64,000 nucleotides of DNA from Nonomuraea wenchangensis (GTDB lineage: Bacteria > Actinomycetota > Actinomycetes > Streptosporangiales > Streptosporangiaceae), in the NCBI RefSeq assembly GCF_900111685.1, contig NZ_FOHX01000002.1, positions 1 through 64,000 of the forward strand, given 5' to 3'. The notes under the pieces are model-generated. The model made no database searches and had not been told where the DNA came from. It was given only the letters and a program-made list of their open reading frames with translations. Numbering within the stretch: position 1 is the stretch's first letter; every line of letters starts with the position of its first letter. The position numbers were made by a program, and so were the translations under genes. This document shows positions 58,212 to 64,000 of the stretch, in pieces.

Positions 58212-59319
58212 GCCAGCTCAGCGGCAGCAGCAGGGCGAGCACGAGCACGCCGACGCCGAGCTGCGCGCCCGCCGGCGCCCCCGACATCTCCCCGAGCACC
58301 GTCATGAAGATCAGCAGCAGCGGCAGATGCACCAGGTAGAGCGAGTAGCTGACGACGCCGAGCCTGGTCAGCGCGGCGGGCAGCCGCCGGCCGCGCAGCG
58401 CCATGGCCGCGCCGAAGGTGGCGGCGGCCAGCACGACGGTCAGGATCCACACCGGCGGTCGCACCCACCACCAGCCGGCGCTGAGCGCCCACACCGGCGT
58501 CGCGGCCACCAGCGCCGCCGCGACGCCGACCGGCCACAGCCGGCCCTGGCCGCGTTCCCACCGGTGGATGGCCGTGCCGGCGAACATCACCGCCACGATC
58601 GCCGCCCCGAACCACGGCACCCGGCTGCTGAGCAGCAGCAGCGCCAGCGCCATGACCCCCAGCGCCACGCTCGCGCCGCGCACCGCCCGCCCCGCGAGCA
58701 CGCAGGCCAGCCCGGCGGCGAACACCGCCAGCGACAACCACGACAGCCACGCCCCCGACATCGGCGGCGACGCCCACGCCAGGCCGGTCACGGCCGCCGC
58801 CACGGCCGGCAGCACCGGCAGCACGCCCCGCCCGTCACGTACGCCGAGCACGAACAGCGCCGCCGCGAGCAGGTAGAACACCATCTCGTACGAGAGCGTC
58901 CACATGGTGTTGAGCACGCCGGCCGACCCGACGGCGTCGAGCAGCATCGTCGCGTGCGCGGCCACCGCCGAGGCGTCGCGCGGCACCTCGGCCCGGACCG
59001 CGATCCACGGCGAGAGCGCCAGCGTCAGCACGATCGCCGCCAGGTAGAGCGGGTAGAGCCGGAAGACGCGGCCGATCCAGAACTTCCGTACGTCGCCGTG
59101 CCGCTCCAGCGAGTGCGGGATGATGTAGCCGCTGACCAGGAAGAACACCAGCACGCCGTAGATGCCGAGATTGATCGCGGTGGGCCGCAGCCACGGGATG
59201 GCCCACGTCGTCAGGTGCTCCCCCACCACCGCCAGGGCGCCGAGGCCGCGCAGCGCGTCCAGCCAGTCGAGCCGGGTCGTCTCCTTGCGGGCAACGGTGG
59301 AAGCGGGGGCGGCGACCAT
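58144..59319 (-). CDS. Acyltransferase 3-family membrane protein
   Basis: A 391-residue protein with about ten helices: RLDWLDALRGLGALAVVGEH, FFLVSGYIIPHSLERHGDVR, and MWTLSYEMVFYLL. Clear paralogue of the 31019 protein. It O-acylates a surface or secreted acceptor, unknown. ATG 59319 has a -10 box TACGTT (59327-59332, minus strand) seven bases before, so is preferred to TTG 59328. Convergent with the TetR gene with 68 bp overlap. Confidence 0.85.
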   Translation of the reverse strand: MVAAPASTVARKETTRLDWLDALRGLGALAVVGEHLTTWAIPWLRPTAINLGIYGVLVFFLVSGYIIPHSLERHGDVRKFWIGRVFRLYPLYLAAIVLTLALSPWIAVRAEVPRDASAVAAHATMLLDAVGSAGVLNTMWTLSYEMVFYLLAAALFVLGVRDGRGVLPVLPAVAAAVTGLAWASPPMSGAWLSWLSLAVFAAGLACVLAGRAVRGASVALGVMALALLLLSSRVPWFGAAIVAVMFAGTAIHRWERGQGRLWPVGVAAALVAATPVWALSAGWWWVRPPVWILTVVLAAATFGAAMALRGRRLPAALTRLGVVSYSLYLVHLPLLLIFMTVLGEMSGAPAGAQLGVGVLVLALLLPLSWLSHRFLELPGQRLGRRLARRLR

Positions 59320-59393
59320 GAACTCCAACGTATCGGATCAATCTGGCAGCCCGCCCCCGCTCTAACCGGAAGCACAACGTCCGGAATGGGGCC

Positions 59394-59399
59394 TAGGGT
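59394..59399 (+). promoter_or_regulatory. -10 box of the DinB/pentapeptide gene
   Basis: TAGGGT followed by eight bases and ATG 59408, with no ribosome-binding site. Slightly longer than the other leaderless candidates. Confidence 0.4.
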
Positions 59400-59407
59400 C
59401 GGGGCTC

Positions 59408-60208
59408 ATGGACGAGTTTCGCGAGCGGGACCTCTCCGCGGCGCGCTTCGAGCGCGTGAACCTCCAGGACGCCGCCTTCGACCGGGTGGACCTGGTCAAC
59501 GCCCGGATGCACTCGGTCGACTTCACCGGGGCCGACCTCCGTGCCGCCCTGTTCCGGCGGACCCGCCTGCGCGGCGTCGAGCTGATCGACGTCGAGATCT
59601 CCGGCGAGCTGAGCAACGTCGTCGTCAACGGCGTCGACATCGCCCCGCTGGTCGAGGCCGAGCTCAACCGGCGCATGCCGGAACGGGCGAAGATGCGCCC
59701 CGACGACCCCGCCGGGTTCCGCGAGGCGTGGGCGATCCTGGAGCGGCTGTGGGAGGGCACCCTCGCGCGGGCCCGTACGTTCCCCGAGGCCGCACTGCAC
59801 CGCGGCGTCGATGACGAGTGGTCCTTCATCCAGACCCTCCGGCACCTGAACTTCGCCTCGGCCGCCTGGGCGGGCCGGATGGTCCTCGGCGATCCTTCGC
59901 CCTGGCATCCGCTCGACCTGCCCTGGGACGAGGCGCCCCGGTGGGACGGCATCCCGTGCGAGCGCGACCTGCGCCCCTCGCTCGACGAGGTGCTCGCCGT
60001 CCGCCGCGAGCGGCAGGCGATGGTGCGCGGCGTCCTGGACGCGCTCACCGACGAGCGGCTGGCCGCCGAGGTGACGCGCACCGAGCCCGGCTGGCCGCGC
60101 CTCGAACGTTTCCCCCTCAAGGAATGCCTCCACATCGTCCTCAACGAGGAGTGGGAGCACCGGCTCTACGCCGAACGCGATCTGAACGCACTGCAGAAGG
60201 AAGACTGA
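59408..60208 (+). CDS. Pentapeptide-repeat/DinB-like fusion protein
   Basis: A 266-residue protein. Residues 7-75 have pentapeptide-like repeats (LSAARFERVNLQDAAFDRVD, FTGADLRAALFRRTRLRGVE), and residues 100-250 are a DinB-type four-helix metal-binding domain with His in WSFIQTLRHLNFASAAW and in LKECLHIVLNEEWEHRLYAE. DinB-like domains bind metals and often use mycothiol or bacillithiol as cofactor. The fusion arrangement occurs in actinomycetes, but function is not known. An alpha/beta-hydrolase gene follows after 2 bp. Confidence 0.8.
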   Translation: MDEFRERDLSAARFERVNLQDAAFDRVDLVNARMHSVDFTGADLRAALFRRTRLRGVELIDVEISGELSNVVVNGVDIAPLVEAELNRRMPERAKMRPDDPAGFREAWAILERLWEGTLARARTFPEAALHRGVDDEWSFIQTLRHLNFASAAWAGRMVLGDPSPWHPLDLPWDEAPRWDGIPCERDLRPSLDEVLAVRRERQAMVRGVLDALTDERLAAEVTRTEPGWPRLERFPLKECLHIVLNEEWEHRLYAERDLNALQKED

Positions 60209-60210
60209 CT

Positions 60211-60897
60211 GTGGACATCCTGCTCATCGGCGGCCTCTGGCTCGACGCCTCCACCTGGGACGACGTCGTGCCCGAGCTCGCCGCGCTGGGCCACCGCCCG
60301 GTGCCCGTCGCCCTGCCCGGCCAGGGCGACGGCTCCCGCTCGGCCACGCTCGCCGACCAGGTGGCGGCCGTGCTCGCCGCCCTCGACACGGCGTCCGGCG
60401 AGGTCATGGTGGTGGGGCACTCGGCCGCCTGCACCCTGGCGTGGCTGGCCGCCGACGCGCGGCCGGAACGGGTCTCCAAGGTGGCGCTCGTCGGCGGTTT
60501 CCCTGCCGCCGACGGGGCCGCGTACGCGGACTTCTTCGAGGTGACGGACGGCGTCATGCCCTTTCCCGGGTGGGGGCCGTTCGAGGGGGCCGACTCGGCC
60601 GACCTCGACGAGGAGGCCAGGCGGGCCTTCGCCGCCGCCGCGATCCCCGTGCCCGAGGGCGTCGCCAAGGGCGTCGTACGGCTGACCGACGAACGCCGTC
60701 ACGACGTGCCGGTCGTCGTCGTGTGCCCCGAGTTCGGGCCGGCCGAGGCCAAGGCGTGGATCGACGCCGGGGACATCCCCGAGCTGGCGCGGGCCAGGAA
60801 CGTCACGTTCGCCGACCTCGACTCCGGTCACTGGCCCATGCTGACCCGGCCGCGCGAACTCGCCGGCCTCCTCGCCGCAGAGGCCGGCGAAGGCTGA
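60211..60897 (+). CDS. Alpha/beta hydrolase
   Basis: A 228-residue hydrolase: opening VDILLIGGLWLDASTWDDVV, nucleophile VVGHSAACTLAWLA near residue 72, and C-terminal His in LDSGHWPMLTRP near 212. The catalytic Asp is likely in VVCPEFG or the loop before. Substrate unknown. GTG 60211 has AAGGAAG eight bases upstream, located inside the end of the DinB gene, so the genes are co-translated. Confidence 0.85.
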   Translation: MDILLIGGLWLDASTWDDVVPELAALGHRPVPVALPGQGDGSRSATLADQVAAVLAALDTASGEVMVVGHSAACTLAWLAADARPERVSKVALVGGFPAADGAAYADFFEVTDGVMPFPGWGPFEGADSADLDEEARRAFAAAAIPVPEGVAKGVVRLTDERRHDVPVVVVCPEFGPAEAKAWIDAGDIPELARARNVTFADLDSGHWPMLTRPRELAGLLAAEAGEG

Positions 60898-60900
60898 GCA

Positions 60901-61761
60901 TCAAGCGGGCGGGTGGGAGGCGGCGACGAGGGCTTCGGCGGCGGGGTGCCAGGGCCGGCCGAACGGGCCGCTGAGCACGAGTCTCCTGGTGACCCGCTGG
61001 TCGAGCGGCACCAGGACCAGCCGCTCGTCCAGCATCGCCGCGGTGAGACCGGGCACCAAGGTCACCCCGACGCCGCTGCGGACCATGGCGAGCAGCGTGC
61101 CCATCTCCCTGATCCGGTGGGCGGGCGCGAACGGCGCCCGCCCCTGGCGGAAGACCTCTCTGACGTGCGACTCGCAGCCGCCACGGGACAGCAGGAAGGG
61201 GTCGTCCTCCAGGTCCGTGACGCTGATCGACGCCTCCCCCGCGAGCGGGTGGTCCCGCCGGAGCAGGGCGTGGAAGGCGTCCACGCCGACGACCACCCCG
61301 GTGCCCGGCGGCGGGTCGACGAGCACGGCGAGCTCGACGGCGGAGCCCGCGAGCCAGCCGGCGACCTCGTCGTCCTCGCCCTCGAACACGGTGATCTCGA
61401 CCTCGGGGAAGTCGGCCTTCCACCGGTTGAGCAGCCCGGGGAGGAGCCCCTGGCACACGGACGGCGGGGCGCCCAGCCTGACGGCCCCGCGCGGCACGCC
61501 GTCGCGCAGGGCCACGAGGTCGTCGATGGCGACGGCCGCCGCGACCGCGGCCCGCGCGTGGGCGAGGATCCGCTCGCCGAACGCCGTGGGCCGCGGCCGG
61601 CCCTGACGCAGCAGCACCGGAGCCTTGAGCGCGCGTTCCAGGGCGGCGACGGCGTGCGAGACGGCCGACTGGCTCACGCCGAGGGCGTCGGCCGCCGCGC
61701 CGAAGCCGCCCTCGTCGAGCACCGCCACGAACGCCCGCAACTGGGCCAGGTGCACCGTCAT
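60901..61761 (-). CDS. LysR-family transcriptional regulator
   Basis: A 286-residue regulator. The N-terminal winged helix reads LAQLRAFVAVLDEGGFGAAA followed by LGVSQSAVSHAVAALERAL; the periplasmic-binding-like effector part starts with GAVRLGAPPSVCQGLLPGLL. It is divergent from an EamA-type exporter gene, the usual setting for LysR control. In the 95-bp gap CCTGTTCAGCAGG (61810-61822) is a near palindrome that may be its site. Ligand unknown. Confidence 0.92.
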   Translation of the reverse strand: MTVHLAQLRAFVAVLDEGGFGAAADALGVSQSAVSHAVAALERALKAPVLLRQGRPRPTAFGERILAHARAAVAAAVAIDDLVALRDGVPRGAVRLGAPPSVCQGLLPGLLNRWKADFPEVEITVFEGEDDEVAGWLAGSAVELAVLVDPPPGTGVVVGVDAFHALLRRDHPLAGEASISVTDLEDDPFLLSRGGCESHVREVFRQGRAPFAPAHRIREMGTLLAMVRSGVGVTLVPGLTAAMLDERLVLVPLDQRVTRRLVLSGPFGRPWHPAAEALVAASHPPA

Positions 61762-61856
61762 GAGTTTCCTTCATAGGGTCGGCGGGCCGGCTTGTTGGAC
61801 TCATGCTCCCCTGTTCAGCAGGATGCCGTCCATTCCTGAGGAAAGGGGGAGGCGGA

Positions 61857-62753
61857 ATGCGATGGATGCCGGCGTTCGTGACGTTGTCCGCCATCTGGGG
61901 GGCGAGCTTCGCGTTGATCAAGATCGCGGTCGAGGCGGGGGTCTCACCGCTGTGGGTGGCGTTCTGGCGCTGCTTCTTCGGCGCGCTGGCCCTGCTCGCG
62001 GTGTGCGCGCTGCGGCGCGAGCCGCTGCCTCGCGACCGGGCCGTCTGGGGGCACGCGCTGGTCGTGGCCGCGCTGCTCAACGCGGTGCCGTTCGCCCTCC
62101 TCGCGTACGGCGAGACGCTGGTCAGCTCGGTGCTCGCCGGCGTGTGGAACGCGACGACGCCGCTGACCACGCTGGTGTTCGTCCTGCTCCTGGTGCCGCA
62201 GGAGCGGCCGACCGCCCGCCGCCTGCTCGGGCTGCTGGTCGGCTTCGCCGGGGCGCTCGTGGTGCTCGCCGCAGGGCCGGACGCGGGCGGCGGCCCGCCG
62301 ATCGGGAGCCTCGCCTGCCTGGCGGCCACGGCCTGCTACGGAGCCGGGTTCGCCTATACCCGCAGGTTCTACTCGGGGCGCGAGGGCTCCGCCGCGGCGC
62401 TGTCGGCCGTGCAGATCGTCTGCGCGACCGCCGAGCTGGCCGTCGTCCTCCCGTTCGCCGGCGGCGGGCCGTCCTGGCCCGGCGTGCCCGCCGCGTCGGC
62501 GCTCGTGCTGCTCGGCGCGGTCGGCACCGGGCTGGCGTACATACTCAACCTGCGGGTGATCCGCTCGGCGGGGTCCACGATCGCCTCCACCGTGACGTAC
62601 GTGACGCCCCTGTGGTCGACGTTGCTCGGCACGGCGCTGCTGGCCGAGCCGCTGGGCTGGAACACCGTCGCGGGCGGCGTCCTCGTGGTCGCCGGGGTCC
62701 TCCTCTCGCGTACGGGCGGCCGCGCGGCGGCGGCGCGGCTCACGCCCCGGTGA
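61857..62753 (+). CDS. EamA/DMT-family transporter
   Basis: A 298-residue protein of ten helices with two EamA repeats: MPAFVTLSAIWGASFALIKI, LLVGFAGALVVLAAG and in the second half VGTGLAYILNLRVIRSAGST and VAGVLLSRTGG. DMT transporters export amino acids or small metabolites. ATG 61857 is five bases after GGGGGAGG. Divergent from a LysR regulator, which presumably controls it. Its last 14 bp overlap the CotH-like gene on the other strand. Confidence 0.9.
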   Translation: MRWMPAFVTLSAIWGASFALIKIAVEAGVSPLWVAFWRCFFGALALLAVCALRREPLPRDRAVWGHALVVAALLNAVPFALLAYGETLVSSVLAGVWNATTPLTTLVFVLLLVPQERPTARRLLGLLVGFAGALVVLAAGPDAGGGPPIGSLACLAATACYGAGFAYTRRFYSGREGSAAALSAVQIVCATAELAVVLPFAGGGPSWPGVPAASALVLLGAVGTGLAYILNLRVIRSAGSTIASTVTYVTPLWSTLLGTALLAEPLGWNTVAGGVLVVAGVLLSRTGGRAAAARLTPR

Positions 62754-64000
62754 TCGCCTGGTCGGCGCCGAGCGTCTTCTTCCTGGTCTCCAGGAACGTG
62801 CGCAGCGTCGCCGCCTCCTCCCCCACCTTGGCGGCGTCGGCCCCGTCGTTGAGGTTGTAGGCCGCGACCAGCTTGTCCAGCAGGCCGGTGGCGGCGTCGC
62901 CGGCCAGCAGCTTGGCGTACAGGGCGCGGTACTGCTCCTCGTAGAGCTTCTTGAAGCCGGCGTCGGCGAGGAACTTCTTCTTCAGCGGGTGCCCGCCCAT
63001 GCGTCCCATGCTGATCGTGTCGTGCACGCCGCTCGTGGCGTCGCCGTTGAAGGCGAGGTTGAGGTCCCAGGTGACGACCGTGAACTTCCCGGCGGCGAGG
63101 TCGTACCAGAGGTAGTAGTTGCGGCCGGGGCCGGCCATGTCGTCGAAGTTGACCATGAGGTTCTGCAGGGCCACGTAACGGGCGAACGACTCCACGTCCA
63201 GGCGCTCGGCCAGGCCGGCCGCGAACTCCTCGGCGGAGGACTCGTTCACCCACTTCACGAAGTCGATGACCGGCTGCAGGTCCTTGCCGCCGACCTTGTC
63301 GACCTGCTTGAAGTCGGTGCCGTACGCGGTCTGGTCCTCGCCCTTGTAGGTGAAGGAACTGGAGGCCAGCGACTTGTACAGCACGCCGTCGCCCAGGCCC
63401 TCGGCGTAGCCCTCGTCCAGGTACTCCACCAGCAGGCGGGGCGTCGAGGCGCGGCCGTTGACGGTGAAGGAGCCGTAGGTGGAGCGCTGGGTGGGCTCGC
63501 CGGCCGCGCCGACGACCGCGATGCCGAGCGCCTCGTTCAGCATCGCCGTCGAACCGGACAGGGACGGGCGCACGGCCAGCTGACTGTGGCCCTGGTAGCG
63601 GCGGCCCTCCACGAACTCGTCGAAGCTGATCAGCCAGGGCAGGCTCTCCGGCTCCTCGGCCTTGAGCGAGGCCCGCATCATGCCACCGCCACCGGGCGGC
63701 CGCCCGTTGCCCGGCGGAGGCTGTCCGTTGCCCGGCTGGAAGCCCTCGGGAGGCTGGAAGCCTTCGGGAGGCTGGAAGCCTTCGGGAGGCTGGAAGCCGT
63801 CCGGCGGGCCGCCGCCCGGCATGACCCGCCGCTTGCTCTGCCCCTTCCAGGTCAGCCCCTGCAACGTGGAGTTGCCCTTGAGCCGGACGCCGACGCTGGG
63901 GATCCGGGTGCCGTCGATGACCAGGTCGGCCTCGACGTACTTCTTCTCCCCGTCCTTGAAGTACTCGGTCAGCATGTCCTCGTACGCCTCGTCGGTGAAG
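62740..64000 (-). CDS. CotH-kinase-family protein (5' end beyond window)
   Basis: At least 420 residues, cut by the right edge; the frame is open to position 64000. Conserved CotH pieces are RIPSVGVRLKGNST, NLMVNFDDMAGPGRNYYLWY and FTVVTWDLNLAFNG, containing the catalytic Asp residues of the atypical protein kinase fold. Between residues about 50 and 90 there is a Pro-rich insertion with repeats of PPEGFQ (on the strand shown above). CotH kinases phosphorylate spore-coat or surface proteins in Bacillus; roles in actinomycetes are unknown. Extracytoplasmic location is likely, but the signal sequence is outside the window. Confidence 0.82.
   Translation of the reverse strand, partial: FTDEAYEDMLTEYFKDGEKKYVEADLVIDGTRIPSVGVRLKGNSTLQGLTWKGQSKRRVMPGGGPPDGFQPPEGFQPPEGFQPPEGFQPGNGQPPPGNGRPPGGGGMMRASLKAEEPESLPWLISFDEFVEGRRYQGHSQLAVRPSLSGSTAMLNEALGIAVVGAAGEPTQRSTYGSFTVNGRASTPRLLVEYLDEGYAEGLGDGVLYKSLASSSFTYKGEDQTAYGTDFKQVDKVGGKDLQPVIDFVKWVNESSAEEFAAGLAERLDVESFARYVALQNLMVNFDDMAGPGRNYYLWYDLAAGKFTVVTWDLNLAFNGDATSGVHDTISMGRMGGHPLKKKFLADAGFKKLYEEQYRALYAKLLAGDAATGLLDKLVAAYNLNDGADAAKVGEEAATLRTFLETRKKTLGADQAITGA
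63734..63805. repeat. 18-bp tandem repeat inside the CotH-like gene
   Basis: GGCTGGAAGCCCTCGGGA at 63734-63751, then two copies with one base changed (63752-63769, 63770-63787) and a partial fourth. Each encodes the hexapeptide Pro-Pro-Glu-Gly-Phe-Gln on the minus strand. The length keeps the reading frame, so copy number may vary. Confidence 0.85.

Overview
The window is about 64 kb of very GC-rich DNA with dense, short-spaced genes, GTG/TTG starts, many ATGA-type overlaps and strong third-position GC. A bacterial proteasome activator, a DUF574-type methyltransferase, DUF2382, DUF5709, DUF3040 and DUF3618 proteins and MT0933-like antitoxins together indicate a filamentous actinomycete. Streptosporangiaceae (Nonomuraea-like) is my inference, not proven. 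I see no rRNA, tRNA, CRISPR array, insertion sequence or phage. The left edge cuts an ABC-F gene and the right edge cuts a CotH-type gene.

Layout. 0-2.6 kb: streptogramin-type resistance pair (ABC-F ATPase and virginiamycin B lyase) and a quinone oxidoreductase. 2.8-5.6 kb: ABC exporter coupled to a PucR-type regulator. 5.7-9.4 kb: patatin, PlsC-type acyltransferase, cobyric acid synthase, small antitoxin-like protein. 9.4-12.7 kb: stand-alone LanC-like cyclase, sulfotransferase, propeller glycosidase-like protein. 12.8-19.4 kb: AlkA-type DNA glycosylase, two-component system, membrane glycosyltransferase, two PAP2 phosphatases facing a diacylglycerol kinase. 19.5-26 kb: large catalase, DUF5709 protein, acyl-CoA dehydrogenase, orphan ctaD with a DUF3040 partner. 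26-31 kb: a tight operon of carboxylate-amine ligase, glutamine-dependent amidotransferase and S9 peptidase. 31-36 kb: acyltransferase, AlkZ-like glycosylase, second lipid kinase, LtrA protein. 36-43 kb: many small regulated or secreted genes, proteasome activator, chorismate mutase, WGxxGxxG protein, PRC-barrel/DUF2382 stress protein. 43-49 kb: GT4 glycosyltransferase with GH92 mannosidase, a truncated Ser/Thr kinase, and a three-gene envelope stress cassette. 49-54 kb: lipoprotein, secreted duplicated-domain protein, PCD, and a ribbon-helix-helix/DUF4097/DrrAB-like operon. 54-64 kb: FAD oxidoreductase, SIS protein next to the scar of a deleted amidohydrolase gene, ATP-grasp ligase facing TetR, acyltransferase, DinB protein, hydrolase, LysR/EamA pair, CotH-like kinase.

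Common themes are stress and resistance functions, phospholipid turnover, and many genes that start directly at a -10 box (probable leaderless mRNAs). Several places show gene decay: an ABC ATPase fragment downstream of the PucR gene, the amidohydrolase scar, a kinase lacking its activation segment, and a membrane protein whose frame runs 387 bp into an opposing gene. The most system-like loci are the ligase/amidotransferase/peptidase operon (29.7-30.9, 27.9-29.7 and 26.0-27.9 kb) and the ribbon-helix-helix/DUF4097/ABC operon.
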